Shown here one piece after another: positions 15,029 through 25,779 of a DNA stretch of 64,000 bases; within the stretch, counting starts at the first letter, position 1; every line of letters starts with the position of its first letter. The stretch lies in the NCBI GenBank assembly GCA_019186965.1, contig JABARV010000015.1:1-64000 (forward strand). Direction: 5' to 3'. The notes beneath the pieces are model-generated. The model did no database searches, was not told where the DNA came from, and saw only the letters and a program-made list of their open reading frames with translations. The DNA comes from Turneriella sp. (GTDB lineage Bacteria > Spirochaetota > Leptospiria > Turneriellales > Turneriellaceae). Both the position numbers and the translations under genes were made by a program.

Positions 15029-16194
15029 TGCCTATAACGCGAAATTATTCCGCAGGATCCATTGTATACTTTGCTGGCGATGTCGGTGAAGACGTATACG
15101 TTATGCAAAAAGGACGTATTTCACTCATTTCAACTTCGCTCGACCAAAAAGACGACATTAAAGAAGATGTACACAAAGGTGAATTTTTTGGCGTAAAATC
15201 TGCGCTTGGCCGTTACCCCCGCGAAGAGACTGCGCAAGTTTTGGCGGATTCACAGGTTTTAGTTTTTAAGCTTGCCGAGTTTGAACAATTTGGACAAAAA
15301 AATACACGCATTGTTTTACAGATGCTCAAAGTCTTTTCGTCGCAATTGCGGCGCGTACACAAAGCAGTGCGTGAGTTTTTAGGTGAACACGGCGCAGTCG
15401 AATCTTCTATGGAGCTTGTCGGGGTGGGGGAATACTATTACAAAAGCGGCAAAACCGATTACGCACTCTATGTTTTTGACGCGTACCTTAAACACTACCC
15501 CAGTGGTTCGTTGGTCGATCGTGTAAGAAAATTAGCGCAACTAATTAAGGAAGGTTCACCTTTCCCAATCGACTTACCCGATCTTGCAGAAGAGATGCAG
15601 CGGAACGAGGTCGCTTCGCGTACATCGCAAATGATGGGGCGCATTGATCAAGACCCTGTCGATAACTACGATACGCATGTAGATACTCCTATGCCCAGCG
15701 ACGATTTGCCGTCGATAGACATGCCTTCAGGAGATTTGGGGGATTTACCTCCAATGGGTGATTTTGATTTACCCATGCCAGATGATTTTGGTGCACCAAG
15801 CACAAAAAGCGCTTCAGAGTATTTTAACGACGGTTTAAGCGCGTTTGCTTCGCAAAGGTTCGACGATGCACTTACCGCGTACCAAGAGGCATTAAATACT
15901 GTAGGCACTTCTGATCCATCTTTGCACGAAAAAACTCTTTTTGAATTGGGGCGTACGTTTTCTAAAAAAGGAAACGGAAAAAGCGCTGTAGAAAAATTTT
16001 CTGAAATACTGCGTACATATCCTTCGGGTGTGTTCGCGAAAAAAACCATGATACAACTTGCAGAAATTTACGAACGCGCTCGCGACACGCAGCGTGCAAT
16101 CCAGTTTTACGAAAAAGCGGCCAAAATTCCACCCCAAGACAAAGAAGCAAATATCGCGCAGCAAAAAGCAAACCAGCTTAGGGGAGCAAAATGA
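15028..16194 (+). CDS. Cyclic-nucleotide-domain protein with TPR repeats
   Basis: A 388-residue soluble protein. Residues about 5-115 form a cNMP-binding-like beta-roll (AGSIVYFAGDVGEDVYVMQKG, then GEFFGVKSAL..YPREETAQV). The phosphate-binding cassette has R-E-E-T-A where cAMP binders have R-[ST]-A, so ligand binding is uncertain. A Pro/Asp/Met-rich linker follows (about 215-255), then TPR-like repeats from 265 to 385 (YFNDGLSAFASQRFDDALTAYQEAL). It overlaps the next gene, a Crp-like regulator, by 4 bases. Pairs like this are familiar from Leptospira; the role is unknown. Confidence 0.82.
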   Translation: MPITRNYSAGSIVYFAGDVGEDVYVMQKGRISLISTSLDQKDDIKEDVHKGEFFGVKSALGRYPREETAQVLADSQVLVFKLAEFEQFGQKNTRIVLQMLKVFSSQLRRVHKAVREFLGEHGAVESSMELVGVGEYYYKSGKTDYALYVFDAYLKHYPSGSLVDRVRKLAQLIKEGSPFPIDLPDLAEEMQRNEVASRTSQMMGRIDQDPVDNYDTHVDTPMPSDDLPSIDMPSGDLGDLPPMGDFDLPMPDDFGAPSTKSASEYFNDGLSAFASQRFDDALTAYQEALNTVGTSDPSLHEKTLFELGRTFSKKGNGKSAVEKFSEILRTYPSGVFAKKTMIQLAEIYERARDTQRAIQFYEKAAKIPPQDKEANIAQQKANQLRGAK

Positions 16195-16829
16195 GCGGCG
16201 GGCTTTTTAACAAATTTGGTAAGCAGTTTAATACGGGAGAGATTATCTTCTGTGAATTTGAACCGGGGAATAGTTTTTATTTAATCCAAACAGGCCGCGT
16301 AAAAATATCTAAGGTTGTTAAAGATAAAGAAAAAACAATGGATATTTTGGGCGTTGGCGATATTTTCGGCGAGATGGCGATTTTAGAGATGCAGCCACGT
16401 TCAGCAACTGCAACCGCAATTGAGCCTGTAACTGTTTTGCACTTCGACCGCGATAATTTTGTCTCTATGATGATGAGCCAACCACAGCTTGCCTTTAAAC
16501 TACTTGTCGTTTTTTCTAAGCGTATTTACGACGCAAAACGGCGCTTAATGATTTTACTACTCGACGACATCCAATCGAAGTTAGCTGACGTTTTTTTAAT
16601 GCTCGCGGAAAAAGAGCCTACGTTTGCGACAATGCGCGAAGTTTCTTTTCCGGTAACGATCGACGATGTTGCAAATTGGGCGGGCGCAAGCCACGACCAA
16701 GTTTCTGACCAGTTGAACCATTGGGCAAAAATTGGAAAAATTGAACTTTATAGCGACCGTATTTTTGTGCGTAATATGGTCGATTTTAAACGCATTGTCG
16801 CACAAAAACGAAAAACGGAAAAAAGATAA
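16191..16829 (+). CDS. Crp/Fnr-family regulator
   Basis: A 212-residue protein with a cNMP-binding domain (about 8-125), including the well-kept cassette GDIFGEMAILEMQPRSATATA, a long dimerisation helix (about 110-140) and a C-terminal winged-helix region (VTIDDVANWAGASHDQVSDQLNHWAKIGKIEL). The cassette has the Glu, Arg and Ser-Ala expected for cAMP or a related ligand. No Cys cluster of the FNR type is seen. The HTH recognition helix is atypical for CRP, so target sites cannot be predicted. Overlaps the preceding gene (ATGA). Confidence 0.85.
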   Translation: MSGGLFNKFGKQFNTGEIIFCEFEPGNSFYLIQTGRVKISKVVKDKEKTMDILGVGDIFGEMAILEMQPRSATATAIEPVTVLHFDRDNFVSMMMSQPQLAFKLLVVFSKRIYDAKRRLMILLLDDIQSKLADVFLMLAEKEPTFATMREVSFPVTIDDVANWAGASHDQVSDQLNHWAKIGKIELYSDRIFVRNMVDFKRIVAQKRKTEKR

Positions 16830-16870
16830 ACAATTGCCCGCCAATTGCCGATACGCAAATAGGGGAAACT

Positions 16871-17665
16871 ATGTTACGTAAACTTATTCTTGCCGCGCTC
16901 TTTAGCGCACCGCTTCTATTTGCACAATCGAATGAGAAAAAAGGCGGTACACAACCGAATGCAACGCCAGAATCGGGAAAACCAAGCGGTTTAATCCGCG
17001 ACGAACGGGTTTCCATAGAAAATCTTTCTTTTTGGAAAAAATACGGCGCCGACGGCAAAGGGGATTATCTCGAATTCACATTCGATATCGTTAATAAAAC
17101 AGAAGATGAAATTCCGCTCAAAATGTTTATTCTCGCCTTTGACGAGCGCGATCTCGTTAATTCAGAGTACCGCCGTTATATCGAATATCCCTCTTGGCGT
17201 ACTGTAGACCAAGATAAAACAGCGCATAAGCTTGTTTTGTATAACAGTATTCCTGCAACAAAACAAGAGGATGTTGCCGCATTTGCGCGTAAAAACGAAG
17301 AAGCGGCTGCTAAAAGCGGCGGATTTAAACCGCGCGAAGAAGAACCACAGCCCGCTGGAGCAAAAAAGAAGCAAACGTTAAGCCAATTTTTAGACTATGT
17401 ACGGTACATCCACGAAAACCCTACAACGGGGGTTGATGTACTTTTACAGGGATTTGAAGACGCTAAATTTGTACGCAAGGTTGAACCAACATACCGCATC
17501 GAAGAAAAGGCCCTTAAAGTAAATGTGTGGGGTAAGCTACTTGCAAGGTATCGTGTTAGCCGGCCTTTTTTTAACCATTTTGGTATCGTACTCTACGACA
17601 CCGATATGAAAAAAATCGTCTATAGGCAGTTTTATTCGATAAACGGAAGATTTAAGATTTTTTAA
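16871..17665 (+). CDS. Exported protein of unknown function
   Basis: I do not recognise a named family. The 264-residue product has a signal sequence (MLRKLILAALFSAPLLFAQ), a low-complexity Lys/Gly/Pro stretch, then a beta-rich part (SFWKKYGADGKGDYLEFTFDIVNKTEDEIPLKMF) with a conserved look, an Ala/Lys/Glu-rich insert near 140-165, and a second beta-rich part ending RQFYSINGRFKIF. The mix suggests a periplasmic or surface protein. Spacing of 41 bases from the regulator gene and 47 bases to the FtsB-like gene suggests one operon. Confidence 0.7.
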   Translation: MLRKLILAALFSAPLLFAQSNEKKGGTQPNATPESGKPSGLIRDERVSIENLSFWKKYGADGKGDYLEFTFDIVNKTEDEIPLKMFILAFDERDLVNSEYRRYIEYPSWRTVDQDKTAHKLVLYNSIPATKQEDVAAFARKNEEAAAKSGGFKPREEEPQPAGAKKKQTLSQFLDYVRYIHENPTTGVDVLLQGFEDAKFVRKVEPTYRIEEKALKVNVWGKLLARYRVSRPFFNHFGIVLYDTDMKKIVYRQFYSINGRFKIF

Positions 17666-17712
17666 TTTTTCTTTCGCCTTGCCGTCGTACTGCAATTCTA
17701 TAGTTATACGGC

Positions 17713-18207
17713 ATGTTTATTGAACGTGTAGCGACAGTTCTTGCCCGTAGCCGCGAACACTGGTTGTTTGTTCCATTTTTTATTTTGCTTATTTTAACGG
17801 TTAGTTATGTTTTTTTTATTGGCGAGAAAGGTTACCTTGCGTACCGTGTAAAACTCCAAGAACGCGAAGAGTTGAAGTTGCAAATCGAGAGTTTTGTACG
17901 GCAAAAAAAGGAACTCCAAGATAAATTAGCGCTCCTAAGCGATAAAGAACAAGCAGTAAGTAAGTTCACAAAAGATTTTTACCTGTTTCAAGAAAAGGTT
18001 CGAATTCTCAAATTTCGAGAAGAAGCGGAAGATAAGCCTATGGAAGAAAATGTTGCAGCAAACCTTGCCGCTACGCAAAAATTTTTTGTTATTTTCTCAA
18101 CAATCCTTATCGCTTTAGTAACGCTATTTTTTTACCGACGCAATAACGCCCGAATGAATATGGATAAGGTACGCCCTTTCGATTTACAAGATAATCCCAA
18201 ATTTTAA
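17713..18207 (+). CDS. FtsB/DivIC-like membrane coiled-coil protein
   Basis: A 164-residue protein: a cytoplasmic start, a helix at about 18-38 (WLFVPFFILLILTVSYVFFIG), a coiled coil at about 45-85 (KLQEREELKLQIESFVRQKKEL), and a second helix at 120-142. FtsB/DivIC septum proteins have the first helix and coiled coil but normally not the second helix, so the assignment is by shape and heptad pattern. A charged 20-residue tail follows. Neighbours are an exported unknown and a TPR/propeller protein. Confidence 0.65.
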   Translation: MFIERVATVLARSREHWLFVPFFILLILTVSYVFFIGEKGYLAYRVKLQEREELKLQIESFVRQKKELQDKLALLSDKEQAVSKFTKDFYLFQEKVRILKFREEAEDKPMEENVAANLAATQKFFVIFSTILIALVTLFFYRRNNARMNMDKVRPFDLQDNPKF

Positions 18208-18223
18208 TGGATTGGTTTATTTA

Positions 18224-19831
18224 ATGTTTAAAAAAAATCGCCACAAATTTTTGTTTAGCAAGACCTATAAAGCAATAGTTTTTAAACTTTTTGCACAAAG
18301 TCTTTTCTTTTTTATTACAACTTTTGCGCTTTTTTCCGCTGACAACCTTGAAAAGTATTACCGAGGGATTGAAAAATTTAAAAAGCACGAGTATACATCC
18401 GCACGTAAAGAATTTGAAGAATTTGTTAAAGAACATCCGTACGAAATAGAGGTGAAAAAATCGTGGTACTACATGGTGCGTACTTTGGTTGCCGAAAAAA
18501 AATGGCACGATGCCATCACGCGGATAAACATAACCCTCGAAAGATATCCCCTGCACGAAGATAGGGTGGAGCTTAAAGTTCTTTTGGGGAGATGCCTTTA
18601 TAAAGTGAACGCGCATGCACGCGCAGAAAAAATTTTGCGTGGCACCGCATCTACAGTAAAAGACGACGCGTTACGCTACCTTTTAGATAAAACACTAGGG
18701 CTGATTTACTACGACGCGCGAAAATTTGGCGAAGCGCAAAAATATTTAGAAAGCGCTGTACGGCTCTCCAAAAAGTTGAACGAAAAAGATAAAGAGCTTT
18801 TCGATATTTATGTCGCGCTTGCAAAAGTGGCCTCTCTTGATACTTCTAAAACAGCGGATGCGATACGTTATTACGCAGAAGCAATCAGTATAGGAGAAAA
18901 AGATTCTAAAAAAGATGTCAACGTTTTGAAGCTTGAGATGCGAAAACTCGCCATTCGCCGCGTCGATAGCAAAAATGGCCTTAAAGACGACAACATTGCA
19001 GATATACGTGTCGACGGCGACGATGTGTATATTGCGACATGGGGGGCTGGTCTTTTCCGGTTTGTGCGTTCGAGCGAAAAAATCGAACGTATAAACGTGC
19101 CTTCTGCCCAATTGCGCGGGCTTTACGTGGACTTCGACGATATTTACGTTGCGTCTTTCGATGGCGTCTTTCGTGTCTCAAAAAAAAGTGGGGAAGTGGC
19201 AGTTCTTAAAGACGAAGCTGGCGAATTAAAACTGGGGCAAAAGACGCTCAAAGACGATCGCTATATTTATTTTACGACTCTTACGCGTGGGCTTATCCAG
19301 TACGATACAGTAAAAAAGAAAGTGGTCGCTTTCGGTAAAGATTCATGGGTGGGCTCAAACCAAGTTTATGCGTTAGATGTAGATCTTTCTTATATTGTCG
19401 TGGGAACCTTAGACCACGGGGTTATTATCTACAATAAAGAAACAAAAGAAACAGTCTCCATTGGCCCAAGCGAAACCGGACTTAAATCGGCAAATATAAA
19501 AGCAGTGCTTTTAGACGGCCGCTATGTGTATATTGGCGCACACAACGATGGGGTGTACGTGTACGACATACACGCAAAAAAATTAACAAAACTGTCTATG
19601 GAAATTCCTTTTCCCTCGGCATTTGCCAAACGCGAAAATGAAATTTTTATCGGAACTTCAGGGCAGGGGATTCGCGTGCTCAACCGCAACAACAACAGCG
19701 TGACAAAATTACGCGCAATCGAAGGACTTTCTTCTGACGAGATACAAATTATCCGTGTCGAAGGTGACTTTCTGTGGATTGGGTTTTTGGAGAAGGGAAT
19801 TGACGTTTTATATTTACCAGAGGCTTTATAA
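18224..19831 (+). CDS. Exported TPR plus beta-propeller protein
   Basis: A 535-residue protein from the ATG at 18224; a TTG four codons earlier is less likely. A signal-like hydrophobic stretch (about 20-42) is followed by TPR-like helices up to residue about 245 (YYRGIEKFKKHEYTSARKEFEEFVK). From 265 to 535 there are repeated blades with the pattern DGDDVYIATWGAGLFRF, DDIYVASFDGVFRVS, YVYIGAHNDGVYVYD and FLWIGFLEKGIDVLY, resembling the two-component-regulator-type propeller. TPR and propeller together suggest a protein-binding scaffold in the periplasm. No enzyme motif is seen. Confidence 0.78.
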   Translation: MFKKNRHKFLFSKTYKAIVFKLFAQSLFFFITTFALFSADNLEKYYRGIEKFKKHEYTSARKEFEEFVKEHPYEIEVKKSWYYMVRTLVAEKKWHDAITRINITLERYPLHEDRVELKVLLGRCLYKVNAHARAEKILRGTASTVKDDALRYLLDKTLGLIYYDARKFGEAQKYLESAVRLSKKLNEKDKELFDIYVALAKVASLDTSKTADAIRYYAEAISIGEKDSKKDVNVLKLEMRKLAIRRVDSKNGLKDDNIADIRVDGDDVYIATWGAGLFRFVRSSEKIERINVPSAQLRGLYVDFDDIYVASFDGVFRVSKKSGEVAVLKDEAGELKLGQKTLKDDRYIYFTTLTRGLIQYDTVKKKVVAFGKDSWVGSNQVYALDVDLSYIVVGTLDHGVIIYNKETKETVSIGPSETGLKSANIKAVLLDGRYVYIGAHNDGVYVYDIHAKKLTKLSMEIPFPSAFAKRENEIFIGTSGQGIRVLNRNNNSVTKLRAIEGLSSDEIQIIRVEGDFLWIGFLEKGIDVLYLPEAL

Positions 19832-19851
19832 AGTTTATATACCTTTATCCT

Positions 19852-20709
19852 TTACGTTCCTAACTCAATTCCTGTTTCTTTTTTCGCTTCGAGTAAAAAT
19901 GTCCGCCAAATTCTATCAATCATCACTGCGCCTTGGCCGGTGGGCGCCATAAACTGCAAATGTAAAACAATACGTCCGTCTTGCATTTCCGTAAGAACCC
20001 GAGGTTCACGGTAGCCCGAAACGGTGTGCCTACGTTCTGTATTTTCTTCTAAGCGATTTTTTTCTTCAACGGCAAATTTATAGTGTTCGTGCGTCGCGTG
20101 GATTAATATTTTTTCCGCTTTTTCCCAGTTAGAATTTACGTTTAGCTGTACGTGTATTTCTTGGTATGTGTGTGCAATTTCTTTACTTGTCGTTGCGATG
20201 GTTTCAGTAAAAACTTTAGCGTTTGGAAAATAAAGAATACGCCCTGTCGTAAGGCGGCCTTCAGAATTTGAAACTTCCATTACGCTCGTTTCCATAAGGC
20301 GAATATCGATAACATCTCCCGCGATGTCTCCCACTTCGATACGATCTCCAATGCTATAGGGACGCCGAACTATAATATATGCCCAACCACCGACGCAAAT
20401 CCATAAGTCTTTAGTGATAATTAAAAAGCCTGCACCAAAAATTCCCAAGAATGTCGCGATGTTACGTATCGACGGTAGCCACACGGGAAGTAACAAAAAA
20501 ACTCCAGTAAAAAAAATAACGTACGATACGCCTCGTCGGTATCGTATTTTTGTAAAATTATCTGTAATGTTGCGGTTTGCAATTCGTAATGCAATCGCAC
20601 GGATAAGAATAAGGAGAACAATGACAATTGCTGTCGCAGCAAGGGTGTGTCCTGTTGTAAGGGTAACCCAAAAATTTTTGAGATTTGCGGGAGAGAATAT
20701 CTCGGGCAT
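19852..20709 (-). CDS. mscS: Small-conductance mechanosensitive channel, MscS family
   Basis: A 285-residue channel protein with three helices (about 20-40, 60-80 and 85-115). The third has the Gly/Ala pattern of the pore helix (FLGIFGAGFLIITKDLW), then the MscS beta domain (RRPYSIGDRIEVGDIAGDVIDIRLMETSV) and a C-terminal alpha/beta part. It opens under membrane tension and releases solutes during osmotic downshock. It ends 21 bases from the convergent propeller gene, with no clear terminator hairpin between them, and starts 2 bases after the typA stop, so it is probably co-transcribed with typA. Confidence 0.9.
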   Translation of the reverse strand: MPEIFSPANLKNFWVTLTTGHTLAATAIVIVLLILIRAIALRIANRNITDNFTKIRYRRGVSYVIFFTGVFLLLPVWLPSIRNIATFLGIFGAGFLIITKDLWICVGGWAYIIVRRPYSIGDRIEVGDIAGDVIDIRLMETSVMEVSNSEGRLTTGRILYFPNAKVFTETIATTSKEIAHTYQEIHVQLNVNSNWEKAEKILIHATHEHYKFAVEEKNRLEENTERRHTVSGYREPRVLTEMQDGRIVLHLQFMAPTGQGAVMIDRIWRTFLLEAKKETGIELGT

Positions 20710-20711
20710 TT

Positions 20712-22520
<1,809 letters not shown>

Positions 22521-22643
22521 GGGGTTCTTTTTAACTTGCGCTGCCAAAAACGGGAAATTTGATAAGGTGTAAAGCAGAAGGTGATAGGGCATTTTGTTTT
22601 TCATTTGCCGTGGTACATACGGTATCTACTGAGGGACTGCGCT

Positions 22644-23978
22644 ATGAATTCTGACATAACGCGATTTATTAGTACAGCGACCGAAAACGAGTTGCGTGAA
22701 GAGTTGGTGCGCTATGCTTCGCTCTTTGAAATCAACGAGGTGCTTTCGTCTACCTTGGACTACGAAGAAGTTTTGAAGCTTGTGCTGCAAGAAATGCGTT
22801 CGCTTTCTGGAGCAGAGATTGCATCTATCTTTCTTATCAATAAGAAAGAAAAAGTCCTCGAGTTTGCCGCGACAACTGACCCCCAGGCAGAGCTTCTTAA
22901 AGATATCCGCATTCCTTTGGGAAAAGGTATATCGGGCTACGTTGCCGAAACGGGGAAGTACGTAAACCAAGGGGACATACAAAGCGACTCGCGTTTTTAT
23001 AAAGAAGTAGATATTACGCGTGGTGGCAAAACACACTCGTACCTTTGCGTTCCTTTAAAGTTACGCGGAGAAATTAAAGGCACTGTGCAGTTAATGAATA
23101 AAGAAGGTAGCATGCCTTTTAGCGAAGCTGATGTACGGCTTATGCTAAATTTTTCGTCGCAGGCAGCGATGGCGATTGAAACGGCGTTACTCCACAAGGC
23201 GGCGATTTTAAAAAAAGAATTTGAGCGTGATGTACACCTTGCTGCGGATATACAAAAGCAAGCGCTACCCTGTGAAATGCCGACAATTGCAGGGTATTCT
23301 ATTTACGGGCATACAGAACCTGCGCAAGATGTGGGTGGCGATTATTTCCAGTTTATCACGCACGTCGACAGGGCAGGAGAAAATAAAATCGATATTATTG
23401 TCGCCGATGTCGCAGGCAAGGGGATTCCTGCATCACTTATTGTGTCTAATTTCCATGCGGCATTACAGCTTCTTTCGCCGCTTTATGCAACGCTGGGAGA
23501 ACTTGCATTCCAACTTAATAATTTTATGCGCAAGAATTTAATTTTAGGAACTTTTGTGACCGCGTTTATCGCACGGTTAGACGCAAGTTCGGGACGAATG
23601 CACTATGTTGGTTGTGGACACAACCCTCCGTTTTTGTTTCGTAAAAAAGACCAAAAAATAGAAGCGGAACAATTACAACAAAGCGGCACAGCGTTTGGCT
23701 TTCGCTACGATATTGAATACAGGGTGCACAGGATAGATTTAAATGCGGGAGACACGTTGGTTATCTATTCAGACGGAGTTACAGAAGCGATGGATCCATC
23801 GAATATACAATACGAAAGCGAGCGTCTTGTCAGGTTGATTTCACGTGCAATTACAGAGTATAAAGGAGAAAACCCAACTGCCGAATACATCCGCAGGCTT
23901 CGCGAAGATGTAGAGCATTTTCGTAAAGGCGCGGATGTGAACGACGATTTAACCGTTGTGTGCTTGCAGCGCAATTAA
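22644..23978 (+). CDS. GAF-domain PP2C-type serine phosphatase (RsbU/SpoIIE family)
   Basis: A 444-residue protein; the ATG at 22644 has GAGGGA upstream. An N-terminal helix leads to a GAF domain (about 45-195, with EIASIFLINKKEKVLEFAATT), a linker helix, and a SpoIIE-like PP2C phosphatase domain (about 215-440) with metal motifs VGGDYFQF, IVADVAGKGIPASL, VIYSDGVTEAMD and a C-terminal DDLTVVCL. In such proteins the GAF domain senses a signal and the phosphatase acts on an anti-sigma-factor antagonist. No partner gene is next to it. Confidence 0.88.
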   Translation: MNSDITRFISTATENELREELVRYASLFEINEVLSSTLDYEEVLKLVLQEMRSLSGAEIASIFLINKKEKVLEFAATTDPQAELLKDIRIPLGKGISGYVAETGKYVNQGDIQSDSRFYKEVDITRGGKTHSYLCVPLKLRGEIKGTVQLMNKEGSMPFSEADVRLMLNFSSQAAMAIETALLHKAAILKKEFERDVHLAADIQKQALPCEMPTIAGYSIYGHTEPAQDVGGDYFQFITHVDRAGENKIDIIVADVAGKGIPASLIVSNFHAALQLLSPLYATLGELAFQLNNFMRKNLILGTFVTAFIARLDASSGRMHYVGCGHNPPFLFRKKDQKIEAEQLQQSGTAFGFRYDIEYRVHRIDLNAGDTLVIYSDGVTEAMDPSNIQYESERLVRLISRAITEYKGENPTAEYIRRLREDVEHFRKGADVNDDLTVVCLQRN

Positions 23979-24051
23979 ATAAAAAATTTACATTTTACTT
24001 GTCAGCATGTTTTGAAAACATAAATCTCCCGTCACAAACAAGGCGACTTAA

Positions 24052-24324
24052 GTGGGTTGGCTTATTCTCTCTTTTGCGGCTGGCGTGCTTTTGTCGGTGC
24101 TATCAGCTTGGGCGGTGCATAAGTTTATGCGCTCCCAAGATGGCCAAGGGTGGTTGTTTTTCGGAACAATTCCTTTGCGGGTGTTGGCTTTTTTAGGGGG
24201 CGGATTGCTCCTTTCACTGCTTACGCCTCCCAATAGAGCAGGGCTCATTGTGGCTTATGCACTGGGGCTTTTGACGGCAGGTGCCCTACACTTGGTGGTC
24301 GCTTTGGTGAAGCTAAAAGAATGA
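24052..24324 (+). CDS. atpI: ATP synthase accessory protein I (AtpI-like)
   Basis: A 90-residue protein starting at GTG, with three hydrophobic helices (about 3-22, 40-58 and 65-85). Its place right before atpB, and its size and topology, match AtpI/UncI, which helps assemble the c-ring; sequence conservation in this family is low. The stop overlaps the ATG of atpB by 4 bases (ATGA), which supports one operon. Confidence 0.72.
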   Translation: MGWLILSFAAGVLLSVLSAWAVHKFMRSQDGQGWLFFGTIPLRVLAFLGGGLLLSLLTPPNRAGLIVAYALGLLTAGALHLVVALVKLKE

Positions 24325-25376
24325 AGAAAAAAAGTGTACTGCTTTCTTTAATCTGCGTAGGCATTTTTTCTGCCTTGCCAGCTTTTGCGGTAGATGCGCC
24401 TGCGCCTGTTGTGAAAACAGGAATTTCTCCCGCAGGTAACGCTCCAGTAACTCCTAACGCTACCGTTGGGCCTGCGATTACAGCGGAACATCCCGCATCC
24501 AGTTCGCACAACGCGGAAGAGTTTAATGTTGCAGAGACCATTGCGCACCATCTGTCCGATGCACCTTTGTGGAAATTAGAACTTTCAGGTTACGATATTT
24601 CCATCACGAAACGTGTGGTGATGCTTTTTATTGCCGCGCTCTTACTTTGTTTAATCCTTATTCCTTTTGCCCGTCGTATTGCAAAAGATCCTTATAAAAA
24701 GCCTTCGCGCTTCACGGGTTTTTTAGAGGTCCTTGTTAATTTTATCCGTAAAGATGTTGCGCATGCAAGTTTGGGGCACCATTCGCATCCTTACGAGCCG
24801 TTTTTATTGACGCTTTTCTTCTTTATACTATTTGCAAACCTTTTAGGGCTTATTCCCCCTATTGGCGAAATTGTAACAACGGTGGGGCAAGTGGTTGGAG
24901 TTGCTCCTGCACACACTGCGCACGATTCACTTTCCTTGCCGATGGCAGAAAAATTATGGCCAGGGCTTACAGCAACAGGAGATATAGCGGTTACGGCGAC
25001 TCTCGCAATGGTTTCTTTGTTGGTTATTTTTATTTCAGGGTTTGCGTACCAAGGTCCGCTTTTCGTGCGCAACGTCGTTCCCGATGGAATTCCTCTTCTC
25101 CTTTGGCCTATTATGTGGCCTATCGAAGTCATTGGGATTTTTACTAAAGCGTTTGCCCTCGCAATTCGTCTTTTAGCGAACATGACTGCAGGGCACATGA
25201 TTTTGATTGTTCTTTTAGGATTTATTTTTCAATTCCAGTCGTACATTATAGCTCCGGTGAGCGTGCTTTCCGCAGGGGCAATTTATGTGCTGGAGATTTT
25301 TGTCGCGTGCTTGCACGCGTTTATTTTTACTTTCTTGACTTCGCTTTTTATTGCACAGGTACAGCACCGGCACTAA
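24321..25376 (+). CDS. atpB: ATP synthase Fo subunit a
   Basis: A 351-residue Fo channel subunit. It is longer than the usual 240-280 because of an N-terminal signal-like segment (MKKKSVLLSLICVGIFSALPAFA) and a Pro/Ala/Ser-rich region up to residue 70. Then follow the family helices with PFLLTLFFFILFANLLGLIPP, and the proton-path helix with the essential Arg (AIRLLANMTAGHMIL). The C-terminus is complete. It works with the c-ring encoded just downstream after a 148-base gap. Confidence 0.94.
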   Translation: MKKKSVLLSLICVGIFSALPAFAVDAPAPVVKTGISPAGNAPVTPNATVGPAITAEHPASSSHNAEEFNVAETIAHHLSDAPLWKLELSGYDISITKRVVMLFIAALLLCLILIPFARRIAKDPYKKPSRFTGFLEVLVNFIRKDVAHASLGHHSHPYEPFLLTLFFFILFANLLGLIPPIGEIVTTVGQVVGVAPAHTAHDSLSLPMAEKLWPGLTATGDIAVTATLAMVSLLVIFISGFAYQGPLFVRNVVPDGIPLLLWPIMWPIEVIGIFTKAFALAIRLLANMTAGHMILIVLLGFIFQFQSYIIAPVSVLSAGAIYVLEIFVACLHAFIFTFLTSLFIAQVQHRH

Positions 25377-25453
25377 AAAGGAATGCCAAGAAAAGCGTAG
25401 ATGGATTGCTTGAGTACCGTGCATTCGGTTTTTAGGCAATACGGATAGATACT

Positions 25454-25493
25454 TGAAAAAAGCGGCTGTAGTTAAGCTCGGCTTCTTTTTTCA
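25454..25493 (+). promoter_or_regulatory. Intercistronic hairpin before atpE
   Basis: In the 148-base gap between atpB and atpE, TGAAAAAAG (25454-25462) pairs with CTTTTTTCA (25485-25493), extended loosely by GC pairs inside. No T-run suggests termination. The loop lies 32 bases upstream of the atpE ATG, which has a good AAAGGAG Shine-Dalgarno. In Escherichia coli the same intercistronic position carries a translation enhancer for subunit c, needed in many copies; a similar role here is inference. Confidence 0.5.
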
Positions 25494-25524
25494 GGTATTA
25501 ATAATTACTATAAAGGAGTAAACT

Positions 25525-25755
25525 ATGGGATCAATGATTGCAATTGGAGTAGGTCTTGCGGCAGGTCTTGCCGTTTTTGGCGCAGGTGTTGGTATTGGTC
25601 GTATCGGTGGTTCGGCTACAGAAGGTATTAGCCGTCAACCCGAGGCAGCGAACAAAATTCAAACAGCGATGATTATTGCGGCCGCTCTAATCGAAGGTGT
25701 TGCGCTCTTTGGGCTTGTTATCGCCTTCTTGATGGTCAACAAAATCACCGGTTAA
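25525..25755 (+). CDS. atpE: ATP synthase Fo subunit c
   Basis: A 76-residue hairpin of two helices. Helix 1 is Gly-rich (GVGLAAGLAVFGAGVGIGRIGG), the polar loop has SRQPEA, and helix 2 carries the ion-binding Glu57 (AALIEGVALFGLV). Sodium-binding rings also need a Gln in helix 1 and a Ser/Thr after the Glu; here these positions are Ile and Gly, so proton coupling is predicted. A strong Shine-Dalgarno, AAAGGAG, precedes the ATG. Confidence 0.96.
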   Translation: MGSMIAIGVGLAAGLAVFGAGVGIGRIGGSATEGISRQPEAANKIQTAMIIAAALIEGVALFGLVIAFLMVNKITG

Positions 25756-25779
25756 AATCGGTAGGTAATTGAGGGCAAA

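Noticed and set aside
24480-24525. Hairpin-family insert in the extended atpB N-terminus (GGAACATCC and CATCCAGTTC words)
   Set aside because: Words resemble the ccoG repeat, but no paired stems or repeat period are present; chance is enough.
25525-25755. Sodium-driven ATP synthase
   Set aside because: Subunit c lacks the helix-1 Gln and the Ser/Thr after the key Glu needed to bind sodium.
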